A DNA stretch of 64,000 nucleotides from Chamaelirium japonicum (taxonomy: Eukaryota > Streptophyta > Magnoliopsida > Liliales > Melanthiaceae), in the NCBI GenBank assembly GCA_947650365.1, contig OX393553.1:62805055-62869054 (forward strand), in the 5' to 3' direction. The position numbers and the translations under genes are program-made. The notes beneath the pieces were generated by a model. That model did no database searches and had not been told where the DNA came from. It was given only the letters and a program-made list of their open reading frames with translations. Within the stretch, counting starts at the first letter, position 1; every line of letters begins with the position of its first letter. This document shows, in pieces, positions 22,671 to 35,253 of the stretch.

Positions 22671-24290
22671 GTTACAACATTATGCTGGACATTTGTTTTG
22701 TTGGTGAAGTTTGTGAGTACATACCAACTCGGTGAGGTTTGTGTAGCATGCGAGTTAGGACAACGTTCACATTCACAATCCATTGAAGACTTCAGAATTA
22801 TTGCATAGTGTCGAGATGACTTCAGACTTCCTAGATCGCACACCCCCACAAAGTACCATGATCCAATCCTATGGGGTGCAAAAGGGTTTATTTTGTGCTT
22901 GGATTGTGAAACCATTTTTCTCAATTTGTGTGTGTTTTGTTTTTATCGATTTGGTACTTTCGCACTTTTCAGAGTTTGAGCATATTTTAAAATAATTTTA
23001 TATACAAACCCTTGGTTTGACAAGTTTTTAGATTTTTTGGGTTGCCAAAACCATTTTTGTTGGATTTTTGGTTTTGCCCTTGAGAGGATCCACACTTAAA
23101 TAATTTTCCTATGTGGGGATGCCTTCTTTCACTGTGGGGTCCGGACCCCCTTGAGAAGGTTGTGACCCCCAGTAATAAGGGGGTGGTTACATAAGTCTGA
23201 TGTCCTAACTAGGGTGGGGATCTTGGACCTGTCAAAGGGTCCATACCTTGAAAAAGGGTCCATCCCCCACAGGATGATGCAAGATTTGAGCTCATTGTAC
23301 TATTTCTTGTTTGTTGGATGGTTAGATTTAATGGTCAGCATTGCTTGATTGTACCACCTATATATATAACCTTACTTTCATCATTAGGGTAAGGTTGAAG
23401 AGCAGCTTCTACGAGTTAGATTTGTGCTCCAAGAGAAAACCCTAAACTTATATTTTCTTTCTTCCTTTTTTGATTCAAGGAAATCATATGATGCAAGCGT
23501 GAATCACACATTGATCATTTGAGGACTTTTGTGCATGCCCTTGTGATTTTCGATTTGACCCATTCATTTCTTCATTTGGGTATTCGTTCCCCATCCCTAT
23601 TGATGGATGTTCTTGTGGTTTGATTTAAACCCCTTCCCTTCCGATTTGATTCTTTTTATTCGGTTCTTTGAAATCACAATCGGTTTGGGCCACTCTTTTT
23701 TAAGGGAGTGAAAAAATCCTTTTAAGGTTCCCTTCTTTGTGTATTCATTGGGGTAGAATTATAGGGTCCACCCTTATAGCTAGGTTGTGTATTCATTAGG
23801 AGGCCTGGGCAGGAATGGCAAGTATGACCAGTAGTTCAAGTAAAGAAGGGTACGGAGGATTGCGCTAACAGTCTCAAGGCATTGGGCAAAGCAACGTCGT
23901 GGAGCACTGGTTCGTGGATTCATCCAAGTGTTGGGTTGTGAATCACAGTAAATCTAGTAGGGTAACTTTCCGAACTCTTGTACCTTCACCCATTCTAGTG
24001 GATAGCTTGCACCTCAAGGTTAATCCCGTCATGGTTTTTCTCTATGGGGTTTCCACATAAAAATACCAATGTGTGCTTTATTTTACCTGCAAGCCTTGAA
24101 TGCTTAATCCCGCATAACATAGTTAGCCTCCTAGGTCTTCATCTTTAATTGAACCTGTGAGAAGAGGAGTGCACCCCCATTGCTTGCCAAGTTAATTCAT
24201 AAAGCGAGAGAGTGCTAGCGAGTGAACTTAACAAGCTTAAAAAAACTAAATCATCAATTTGTTCACATTGTGCTGCCAAGGCAGGTGATC
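22671..24290 (+). repeat. Copia-type LTR (SIRE-like), 3' end not fixed
   Basis: A polypurine tract (GCCAAAGGGAGAGATTG, about 22653-22669) directly precedes TGTTACAACATTATGC, the usual layout of a 3' LTR start. Inside, TTTCTCTATGGGGTTTCC (about 24039) resembles the transcribed part of plant Copia LTRs, and CTATATATATAACC (about 23358) could be the TATA box. The matching 5' part of the element is missing. Confidence 0.55.
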
Positions 24291-25316
24291 ACGCGAAATT
24301 TTTATTAGGTCGAATGTTCCTTTTGTACTCCAAACAAAGTTAATCTTTGTTCACTTTACCCAAAAAGAGGAGTAAAAAAGTATTGTTTCCTTAACTAATT
24401 TTCAAATTCCACCACCATCCCAATCATAACTTTATTGAGGTCTCCATGAGTGTCTTAATTATACTATTTTACAATGAAAGAATAAATGGAAGGTGGAAGA
24501 TGTGGAGGACTAGGATCAGGAGGAGATGCATTAGGATTTTAGGGCACTTTTCCTTCATTAAGATCAAAGGCAAGAAAATAGTAGCACCTACTAAAAAATA
24601 ATTTATAGATCATTCTTCAACATTAAGAATCTAAACTCTTCTTTTTTTCTTTAATTATTTATATTTTTTAATTATTTTATATTTTATTGTGTACCTTACT
24701 TTTCAATTTAAGTTGTCATTTATCTTTTATTGGAGAATTTAATTTACTTGTTCATTATATAATTAGAGCTTAGACGTTAAGGAGTTTTTTTAAAGAAGCA
24801 ATAAACAAAGATTTTATTTATGTCCTTGCATAACTCTGAAAGATTTAGAACAAAAAACCTAGCCTATAACATATAAGAGGGCAATGCATATTAGGAAAAA
24901 TCCATTCTTTCTATGGCGATGATGTTAATCATGTAGGGACTCTGAAGAATATTTAATTCAATAGCAGTTGGATAAAAATATTTAACAGACTAGCGCTCTG
25001 ATAGCCACGTGGCAGATCAATGCCGAAAAAGTGCTCATAATGTCGAATTATTTTTTCCCATATTAGATAAACCCGGGATCTGAAATGATGGGTTTAAACC
25101 CTTCATCCGGGATGCCAGGTTTAATAAAAATTGTATAGCGCATTGTGAATGGAATGGGGATGCTCCAACACACATTTTTTTGATAAAATGGGTTCCTATT
25201 AAAATCAGCATCCTGAATGCAGGGTTTAAACCCAGCTTCTTGGATACATGGTTTATCATAGATGAGAAAGAAAAAAAAATCCGACATACGCCATAAAACA
25301 CGTGCTTGTCAGAATG
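24291..25316. other. AT-rich non-coding, nothing recognised
   Basis: No convincing frame and no boundaries seen. A pair of related phrases (GGGTTTAAACCC-like, about 25090 and 25225) forms a weak inverted repeat. Confidence 0.4.
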
Positions 25317-25833
25317 TTAGGGGGTGTTAGTCAATTAGGATTTGGTGAAGAGTTCCTTGTATTTAGGATTACATCAGTAGTGGTTTTAAACTTCTTTGTG
25401 GTATTGTAGATTTAAGCGTTAGTGGTTGCGGAGTCCATAATGTGAACTCCTAATCCAGGCGTTGTCAATATTTTATATGACCTTGGACTCCTAAGTTAGG
25501 CGTTAGTCAATAATCATGGTATAAATCCATGACTTCATAACAAAAGGGATTTATAAACCCAAGTATATATACTTTTTGCCCATCAAAAGTTCCAACTCAA
25601 AGGTGGAATTTTAAATCCCCTACGTGAGACTTTCTCTTTGAAAGGTATCATCAGCATCTCCCGGAACCCTAGCACCCGTGCTCGTGATCGTGGAAGCCAG
25701 CATCGGATCCCCAGCAACCCTCATTCTCCTCTTCAAAGTATCTCTCTATTTCCCTCCTTCCTCTTCTTTGGGTATACCCAACCCCTCTCGACCGCTCTCT
25801 CCCTTCGCCCCCCCCCCCCGGTCGGAATAAAAT

Positions 25834-25983
<150 letters not shown>

Positions 25984-26009
25984 GAGAGAGAGAGAGACCC
26001 TCTGGATCT

Positions 26010-26101
26010 ATCCGGTTCTGATCACGATGCCCGTCCGGCTCCGATCGTAACGCCCGTCCGGTGTCGATCGCGACGCCCATCCGGCTCCGTCGTGATGCCT
26101 G
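26010..26101. repeat. Four tandem 23-bp repeats
   Basis: Unit CCGGCTCCGATCGYGACGCC with starts near 26010, 26033, 26056 and 26079. GC-rich within an AT-rich element. Confidence 0.8.
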
Positions 26102-27154
26102 CCTCCTCAATCATATATTGGACTAATTATTTTAATTAGTATGCTACTTCCAATTTGTATGTTATTGTGGAAATGACGTCCTTGGTTGATGGTATGCTAA
26201 AGTCTTTTGGCATGATATAATTGGTAATCTTGTTTGAAATATGATCTTATTTATAAAAAAATTATCAATTTCTATATGTAAAATTACTAAAATCTTTGAT
26301 ATTAATTTTTTTTACCATTTGACTTATGAAAAAATTGGTCAAACTATTTATCCAACGTGGTTAGGCAATTTTGGATGGTAGAGGCAATGTTGATTAAATC
26401 GAGCTTAAGTTTGATTCATTGTTCTTGTATATTTTTTTAATGAACGTATCCACAACAAAAATCCCACGTAAACTCCTAAAAAAGGGATTTATAAGATCGT
26501 GGACTTCACAAAAAAGTCTGCAGACTCCTAAAAAAACCCAGAGACTCTTTAAAAAAAGTCCGTGGACTCTCAAAGACCGCAAGTCCACGAACTCCTGAAT
26601 AATAATTTTAAAATCTCAATTGACTAACACCCCCTTAGTTTGATAAAATATTTCTTGTTTGATGATGCTATTAAATTAAATATTTCTTTATAAATATTGT
26701 TTTGAATAAAAATCCTTGTGGATCGAGCAAATATTGTGGTTCCCACACACTTGAATGGACTTGAACTAGATTGATACCGTATGCGATAAGTTTTTTTCTA
26801 ACAAATACCCATTCTTGAAATGGATTCGATCCAACCTATAAAAAATAGGAAATACTAGTTTTTTAAAAATATTAGAAAAAAGATAGTATATGTTATTTGG
26901 GAAATTTTAAGAAAATTAATTGTATGTTTTACATTTTTTTATTTGTAGTTTACCATATATTCCCACAAGTTTTTTACATAATGTTAATTTTTTTTCAAAG
27001 ACCCTTTTTCATAGCACATTTATCTAATAGATAGTTCCTCTCATAGAGAAGTCCTGGGTTCGAGTCTCATACTGGAATTGAGATTCGAATTTTCATTTAT
27101 TTCCTCATACCGTTTTTCAAAATATTAAATATGGATGATAAGTAACCCACTAGG

Positions 27155-27355
27155 GGTTCGGGGAGTTGGTAAGCAACTGATGCTTTGTTGCGGAGGTTTT
27201 GGGTTCAACTGTTCAATTCCTCCCCCCTCGAGTTACCTAGTAGTGCATACGAAACCTTCCGAATGGGTCGGTGCGCATTCACGGAGGGATTAGGCTAAGC
27301 CGAAGTTGGTCCATTGCCTGAATGGTTTCAGGACACCCGTTGATGTCAAAAAAAA
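27155..27355 (+). mobile_element. tRNA-derived SINE with oligo-A end
   Basis: An A-box-like sequence (TTGGTAAGCAACTG, about 27166) and a B box (GTTCAATTCC, 27211-27220) lie 45 bp apart. The unit ends with TGATGTC and eight A (27348-27355). A second B-box-like sequence (GGTTCGAGTCTC, about 27057) just upstream may be another SINE or tRNA relic. Confidence 0.55.
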
Positions 27356-27359
27356 GGGG

Positions 27360-28630
27360 GTAATGTGGCCAAGATCCTTGACAATAGATCAGTGACGTGT
27401 AAAGGACTGGCATAACATTAATTCTACCTAAGGTCTCTGATCAAGAGATCAATGCGGTGAAAAGGAATGCCAAAAACCCAAAATACCCCCACCTCCTTTC
27501 TCCCATTTCTCCCACAAAGAGGTCGCGAGCGCGAACAGCAGTGGCGAAGGCAGGCACGAGTAGCGCAGGTGGCTGCGACAGCGGGAAAAAGCAGTGGATT
27601 CCGAGTCCCAGCTGCTCGCCGCCGCCCTAGGGTTTATCCCATGGCCTGTAGATCTTAGGTTTTAAGATTAGGTTTATGATTTCTAGGTCTAATGCTCGAA
27701 TTTAGGTCTGGTAGCTTTTCCCACAGGTTTGTCTGTCCTTTAGGCTAAATCGATCTCTTGTCAGGACGGTTCACTAAGCGCCCCCCCCCCCAAAAAAAAA
27801 ATAAAATAAAATAAAATAAAATGAAATGAAATAAAATAAAATAAGGATTACAAGTAAGCACGTCAAGCTAACAAATTACCAAAACCTAAGTATTTTTATC
27901 TCATTTATTAGGCATATCTATTAGCATTTACTTCTATATAAATCATGATATACTATAAATGACAGTTTTTCATGAGAGCCGTTACATGCATTCTCGAATC
28001 TAAAACAACTTTTTTGAACTTTGAAGTGGCATGGCTAATAGAAATGTACAAATGGCTAGGTTTGCATGTACTTCATTTAAGGAAAGTGTCCCGACGTGTA
28101 AATTTCAATCATTCTTTCTTATCCGTCCGGTTCACCACTTTAATATTGCCTTATCTGAAATCTTTACCCATTTTACTAGTGTCACAAGAAAAACTTTGTC
28201 TTATTATAGTTTACCCATATGGAAGGGAAACATGTCATTCATATTTGTTTTTGTCAGGATAATCACACCCATGAAGACCCAGGCATGACGCTCGCATGAT
28301 GGGGAATCGTGCGCACGGTCCGGGAGCTCAGGACAGGCACCAGGATCCGAACAGAGGAGAGACAGACAAGTCGTGTGCACGAGTTTTTCGGTCGTGCACA
28401 CGTTCTGGGTGAAATCTATTAGAGGTTTATTCTAATTAGCATGGGTGGACCTCAGCCGCTCGGGCGAAGTCAAGACGGGTTGGTTGCGGACTTCTCGATC
28501 GTGCACACGTTCTCCTCCTCGTGTACACGATCTCCTCATTATGCGCAGTATGCCGACGGGTTTAGCCTTTTCAGTTATGACTTGAAGGATTGTTCCCAAG
28601 GTTGGGGTGTGCCAACGACGGCTAGGATTT
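27360..28630. other. Repeat-derived flank of the nested LTR elements
   Basis: No supportable gene. A CCC tract followed by AAAATAAAAT repeats lies at 27780-27845. From about 28300, CGTGCACACG-type phrases recur (28385, 28500, 28530), suggesting LTR sequence belonging to the element that continues after the solo LTR. Confidence 0.4.
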
Positions 28631-28631
28631 T

Positions 28632-30695
28632 TGTTGGAAAAAATTAATTCCCTAAATCAAAGTCTGCGCAGCGGAAGTCGGGCAGCGGTCGAAGGACCAC
28701 GTTGTCGGGTGTGTGCTACAAAAAATCTGATTATATAATTCTATCATCTGCACATGATGCAATAGTACGAACCCCTAATTGTCATTCTAACGAGATGATG
28801 CAACATACATCAGATAACCTATGCATTAAAGCTTAGAACGAATGATAGAGAGATTATTCCTTCGTGCAAATTTTTTCACTACGGAGGATTTTCTTCTTTG
28901 TTGGTGGAGACAGATGTTGAGGTACGGATGAAGATCCACCATTAGGTTCACCGAGTCTCGCCTCCCAACCGCGTCCTCGTTGAGAGATATCTGAATTCCT
29001 CTCGCCAACGAGCCTCTTCCGATGCTTGCAAAAGCCTTGAGGAAGACGAGAAAGAGAGAGAAATGATGTGTATATTTTCGGCACAAGAGGGGCTTGTTTC
29101 GAGCAATAAATTGCAGCAAAAAACCCTTTTCTTGTCTTGCACGAAATTTCCTTTCATTCCTTCTTTTAGTGGCCGGCCATAGGGATTAAAAATCCCCTTG
29201 ATATGGCTGTCCCTATTATATCCAAACAGTCGAAAAACCGCCCCCTAGATTTTAGGAATGGCCGGCCATTAGGGCATGCGGGGCTATTTGGTAAAAGACC
29301 AAAATGCCTCCCCATGCTTCTAATGGTCGTACACTCGTGTACCGGGCTCCGATTGCGAAACCGTTCGAACCTGTAGGATCCCTAGGATTTCTAGTGTCCT
29401 CTTGACATGGAAATATTGTTCTCTCATCTAGGGGTGCCCTCAGTAATTTATCCATACTTAGGGATGTCCTTAGTAAAATAAGGGGTGCCCTTAGTAAAAT
29501 TTACTGAAGTAACTCTACTGAGCTCCTGTGTGATGCACGCTCGGATTGTCTGCACCTATGAGGGATGTTAGATATTTTACATATACCTCTAACCACTCTG
29601 GGGTTGCCCCCTGGAAGCATACTTTGTTTCTCTTTCTCTCTCACGCTCTAGTATGAAGCACCCGTGGGATGATCGTCTTCCTAACTAAGGTAGTGCCAGT
29701 AAGGGAAGAGATGGTAGACATGATTTCGGATGTGGACAAGGTGGAACCTGCAGGGACTAGGATTCATGGCTAACAACCAGGACTCGACCAACACACCCTA
29801 TATGTGTCTCTGTCTGTCCTCTGAGCTCCGGTTAACTCGTGAAGCTAAACAGAGCATGACGCAAGTTGACCTCCAATCCTCCTAGACTTATTATGTTCTC
29901 TCGTATACCCCTGATCTCCGCTCAGTTACAGTAGTGTGATATCCCTCCACATAGTACCATGATACGACTCGAGCGGTGGAGAACATCGTCAGACTCGAGT
30001 GATCATTTGACATGGTTCCATCCAGGTGAGTTAACCTCAACACACTTCCCTTTGCTTTGGCCAATCTAGGAGATTCGGTCGTCAGCTCGACTGACAAACA
30101 CCAGGCCTAGTTTTCGTGTGATGTGAGTTTGACCATAGAATGCACTATCAGTTAGGGTTGTAGATGGCCTGTAGGAGTGACATATCGTTGCAACGTCAAT
30201 CGGGTAACCCAACGCATGCACCGTGGTATTTGGTCATACATAAATGGACCCCTCACATGTTGGTGCATCAAAGAACCATACAACTGGTTAGCCCACCGGT
30301 CATGATTCCTCAGGGTTTAGGACCAACCACTCTAAGCAGAAACACGGCTTAATGCACCAGTGTCTGCTCACTGATCTGTGCACCATGTTGGCTCCGTTCG
30401 GTCACAGTAACTGTGCCTGGTAATGACCATGGTGGAGGTTCCATGCTCTGTCAATCCAACAACTTCTCACGATAGGGGAACCAGCCTTATCATAGCTGTG
30501 AACTATTTAGGTTATATGTTTCCAATTTACTGAGCCCTCTTCTCAGCAGATCTACATAAACCATGGCTTACTGTTCTATCCTAGAACACGTGATATGATC
30601 ACGTACCACTAATGCAATTCTTATTCAAATACAACATCTTTATTATTTCACTAAATAAAAGGTTTTTACAAGCTAAGAACATATTAATTCCAACA
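28632..30695 (+). mobile_element. Solo LTR (2064 bp), Copia-like
   Basis: Begins TGTTGGAAAAAATTAATT and ends ATTAATTCCAACA, with a perfect 5-bp target duplication ATTTT at 28627-28631 and 30696-30700. There is no primer site and no internal coding domain, so this is a single LTR left by LTR-LTR recombination. Early sequence includes GCGCAGCGGAAGTCGG, often seen near the start of long plant Copia LTRs. Short frames inside (such as 28826-29157) are not genes. Confidence 0.85.
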
Positions 30696-31340
30696 ATTTT
30701 TCCACAGAGAGTTGGATCTTGTTGGCAATATTCCACATGGTGAAGATCAGAGTAAAAGGGGGCTTTGGAGCGTGGTGATTGTTTTTTCTGGAGAAGGAGG
30801 TGCCAGGTGTACGACTCCCCCTCATTCATAGAGAAAACTTCTCGAGCGTTCCGACGATAATGAACGTAGCCTAATTTGGGGTGAACCACCTTAAATCCTA
30901 TGTGTGTATTATGTGATTGTTTTTCCCTTTATTTTTGTGATTGTTGTCTTGGTTGTTCTCGCATCGGTTGCTTCCCAGCAAGTGGTATCAGAGCTGGGTG
31001 CCACCCAACCCAAATTCAGGAGTTTGGCAAGTTGTGCCGCTTCCACGTACTACATGAGAAGCTAGAGGGGCCTTCAGAGTTTGTCCAGCCCTTCGTTCCG
31101 CACAGAGAGGGGGGGGGGGGGGGTGAGTATGTCTAGCCCTAGCCTTGTGTGAGGTGCACCCTTATGGAATTCCACATGAGAGGACGGGTGTCGGAGTTTG
31201 TCTAGCCCTAACGTCATGTGACAAAGGGGATTGTTGGGATTAGTCCCAGATCGGCAAAAGGATGGGCGATGGTGTCTTCATATACCCTCTAGTGGACCTC
31301 CCCTTATGACCCAGGTTTTGGGGCGTGAGAGTATTTATAG
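30696..31340 (+). mobile_element. Host LTR element interrupted by the solo LTR, with a tiny internal region
   Basis: Sequence before 28632 and after 30695 joins at the ATTTT target. The right part ends as an LTR near 30981, followed by a primer site TGGTATCAGAGCTGGG (from 30984). Only about 250 bp later, a purine tract (GACAAAGGGGA) precedes TGTTGGGATTAGTCCC (31233), the start of another LTR. The internal region is too short for proteins, so this is TRIM-like. The two LTR parts cannot be aligned over a common segment. Confidence 0.6.
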
Positions 31341-31684
31341 TTTTAGATTCCCCCCTAAGAAAGATGGTATAAAAGAATCATTTATTTGGACTTAAAGGAG
31401 AGTAAAAAGCATCTATCCATTGTTGGTGGTTTAATTTTTTACGTGAAAAACTAAACTCACAAACCGGTATTATCTTCATTTAATTAATAACCCTCTTAGA
31501 CATTCAATAGATGATTTCAGGATCTTCTATGACAGTAAAGTATGTACAAATAGGTGTAATCCAAAACTCCATGGAGTTGAATAGTTTCACTAAAAAAGAT
31601 AAATAAAATTTTGTCTTTGATTTCTATTAAAACAAATTTGTTACTTCATGAGATAAATTTATCATCTTTGTGAATTTAGTTACT

Positions 31685-33810
31685 CAAACTTAAAATGTTT
31701 GTACTCAAGCAAAATCATTTTTAGTAAAGTAAGGCAGTTAAGAATAGCACATGGAATGGCCTTGAAATGATGATATAAAAAAGGATTTCTTAGCCTAAAC
31801 TAAATTTGATTCTTGTTTAATAAATAATTTTATAACTAAATACCTATAAATGATTTAGTCATGTGTAGCATAATGATTATTCTGTACAAAACATATAAAA
31901 TTTAACTTTCTTAGAAAAGTACTAATTTGTTATCTAGCTGTAGTCCATGAGCAACCTATAAACCAACAAAACTATACTTTTTCAGGTATAGCGCGCCCTG
32001 ACGTATCACATGTCTTTCTTATCTGTCATATACATCAACTAAAACTAAAATTTTATATGAAACTTCCACCAGAAAATATAAATGGTACGTTCTAACTAAT
32101 AATTAAGTGCCATGTTCTAACACAATCAATTTCAATATCTTCTTTATCATTAAATATTTATACTCGAATAAAATTATTTTTAATAAAGTAAAGTATTTAA
32201 AAATAAAACATGGAATGACCTTGAAAAGAGGATAAAAAAATAGTTTTTTAACCAAAACTGAATTCTAATCTTAATTAATAAATAATTTTCATAACACTTT
32301 TTTAGAACCCCTCCGAAAAGAAGGTAGGGTTAGGCAACCCTTGACTAGTTATATTAAAAAGAAAGTTAAGTTACAATGCGATTACAAAGATTCTGAGCTT
32401 CCTCACTAAAAGACTTGACCCAAGGGATGATCCAAAGTTTAAAGATCGAAACGATCGATCTCCGAAGATCCTTGTCCCCTAACACTTTGCCATTGAAAAT
32501 TTGATTGTTCCTCTCAATCCAGAGAACCAAAAGTATCCCCATCACCAAGATATCCTAAGAAGCCGGGTGTTTTCTTCTGACCCTCCGCTTTTATCATGTG
32601 GACCATAGCGCCTTCAAAGTTCTCGAATGGGATGCAATCTCGCATTTGAGATCAAAGTGATCCCACACCCTTCTAGGTATGGGGCACTTGATCTAAAGGT
32701 GGGATGCACTCTCATTTTTGGTATGGCAGAAGGTACATGATGACTCCGTAACGTTAGGGTTTCTTCTCGTGAGCAGATTCACCTTCGTGAAGATCTTATT
32801 CCTCAATGCCAAGAAGGAAAATATCTTGATCCATGGGGGCCTTTGCTCTCCAGATCACTCTCAAGGATAAGAAGCCTTCACCCTAAGGAACTAGCTGCCG
32901 GTAGAACGATTGATGGAGAAGATGCCTGAACCATGCCAATGCCACTTCACTCTGACTATAATCGGGTGGAAGGTAGCTGCCAAAAGAAGAAGCATTAGAT
33001 CCTTACCCTCCTGCACTATCTCCGATGGCAGAGGCAAAGTCAAGTGAACATTCCATAGGCAAGAGCCACCCGTCAGCCGTGTTTGGGAATGGACCGAAGC
33101 CCCGCATTTCTAGGCTAAGAGAAAGAGATTCGGGGAAAAGATGTCGAGTAGCATGTCCCCCAGCCAAGAGCCTTCCCAGAATCTAATCCAATGTCCATAT
33201 CTCAATGTTATCTTATTGCCCTAACGGTAGAAATTGTTCACCTTTGGGATTCCTCTCCAAAAATGAGAAATTTTGTATGAAGGCCTGTTTCTAACCTATA
33301 ATGGGAAGAACTTCCTGAAGTATCTGGAATAAAAGATCTCTCTCCAAAAATCTCTGTCGTCCTGTTGTAGTCTCCACCATCATTTCATTAGTATTGAAAT
33401 CTCGGGAGGCACACTTGATACCATATTAGCAAACTCACAGCTCCTCGCCAAAGAGAGGATCTCCTGATCTTGTCGGGTATAACAAAATATCTATGATTTA
33501 GTTATGTGTAGCATATTGATTATTCTGTGCAAAAATGCATATTTTAGCAAATAGGTAATTATTTCTTAGAAAAGTCCTAATTTGGTGTCTAGCTGTAATC
33601 AACGCGCAACCTATAAACCGACAAAACTGTACTTTTCCAGGAATGTCGCGCCCTGGCGTATCACAAGGCTTTATTATTTGTTATATATGTAAACCAAAAC
33701 GTGGATATTATGTTAAACTTCCACCAGAAAATATAAATGATGTTCGAACTAATAAATGAGTCTCAGATTTTTTAATAAAAAGTTAATTTCAACATCTTTT
33801 TATTAACCTG
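31685..33810. repeat. Tandem duplication of about 460 bp, second copy split by a LINE
   Basis: Copy one (about 31685-32145) and copy two (about 32145-32296 plus 33479-33810) share long AT-rich stretches and the GC-rich island GCGCCCTGACGTATCAC (31990, variant CTGGCG at 33648). Also shared are TTAGAAAAGT, CAACCTATAAACC and AACTTCCACCAGAAAATATA. The duplication lies 0.7-2.8 kb upstream of the response regulator start. Confidence 0.82.
32297..33478 (-). mobile_element. 5'-truncated L1-type LINE remnant
   Basis: On the minus strand, the C-terminal part of a LINE reverse transcriptase protein is readable: a zinc-binding zf-RVT segment (about 32560-32760, with CHTKNES and IKCPIPRRVWDHF strings), then LLVLWIERNNQIFNGK (about 32480-32530). 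It ends in a short A tail (T run at about 32297-32302 on the plus strand). ATAACA occurs on both sides (32291-32296 and 33479-33484), a likely target duplication. Stops interrupt the frame. Confidence 0.75.
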
Positions 33811-34460
33811 AGCAAAAAAAAATCTTTTTTTTTTATTTATCCCCTTTTATTGATGGATTTATTATGGTATACTTATAACTCCTGATCAGTATTTTCTTAA
33901 AATGATAATAAATTTATGTAATGACATAAAAATCCCATATAGATTCTCTTTGGTTAAAAAAAAAAGGCACTCTCCTATACTTTAAGATGATCGAGACTTG
34001 TTTAATAGGTCCTACAACTTAACTATAAAAATTATATCTACATAAGTCTGCCCCCTAGAGATACATACTCTCTCTCTATATATATATATTTTATAAATAC
34101 ATATATTTGTTTTGAGAAAAAAAATACATAAAATTGAAAATATGATTATAATGCTACACTAAGTTACCACGTAACATAGCTTTTTAATATTTCCCTTCAA
34201 ATCTATATTCAGCAACATTATAGAAGTGTCAAATATTAATTTGTCAAAAATTACAATGAAACCAATTTTAAAAAAAACATCGATGTGACAAAAATCCATA
34301 ATTTCTTACATGTTACGTGTTGTATCTGGGTACACTTGATTTATCTATGTATGTTACCTTTAAAATATAGATAAAGCATATAAAGAAAAGAAAAAAAGAG
34401 TTAAAATAAAAAAGATGCTACATGACAAATGCATAATTTCCCCCCGTGCCCCTGATTTTC

Positions 34461-34469
34461 TATAAATAG
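34461..34469 (+). promoter_or_regulatory. TATA box of the response regulator gene
   Basis: TATAAATAG, 122 bp before the chosen ATG. Transcription would begin about 30 bp downstream, near 34492. That leaves the in-frame ATG at 34484 outside or at the very edge of the transcript and supports 34583 as the start codon. Confidence 0.75.
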
Positions 34470-34582
34470 CTACACCCAACACGATGCCTCTCATATCTCC
34501 TAAACCGAGGCATCTTTTTGTTTTTTTAATCTTTCTTGTTTCTATCACCATTGCTATTTCCAAAACTTTCAAGGGAGGAACT

Positions 34583-35222
34583 ATGGAAAACTACTTCCCA
34601 AATGGTCTCAGAATTTTGGTTGTTGATGATGATCCAACGTTCTTGAAAAGGATGAGGATGATGCTCTTATCATGCCATTACAAGGGTATGCATGAAGATC
34701 AACCTATTACATATTTTACTTCTTTTGAAAAGCAAAGTGGTTTTGTTTTTATCAAGATGTGAAAGTAATTCTTGGATCTTTTCTTTTTTCTTCTATTTTT
34801 TCTTAAAATTTATATGCATTCACACATCTGTAGATCTCTTTCATGACCATTAATCTATATATTATATCTATCCAACAAATATGTATGCACGGTTGATCAT
34901 TGGGGTCATTATATACTTTCTACTATTTTCTAGTTATGTTCTAATGTTAAAGCTTTTATTTTACTAAATATGAATTCTTTATAAAAATTTATCTTCCCCA
35001 TCATTAGATTTGTGTTTACCTTGGTAGTATTGCTCCATGACGCCAAGAAGGATCATATGGTTTTTATTATTTAATTCAAATTCGAGTTATTTTTTTGTGG
35101 TACTTTCAGGACATACTACTTGTAAATAGCATATTTTGTATTTCGGTTGATGTCATCAATAGGAAAATAAGTTAGTGAAATATTTTTTAGTTTTATGAAA
35201 TGGGTATGTATATAAATAAATA

Positions 35223-35253
<31 letters not shown>

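Noticed and set aside
27467-27658. Possible small gene or 5' exon (63 residues)
   Set aside because: It is a basic, low-complexity frame with no downstream exon that can be joined; the context is repeat-derived.
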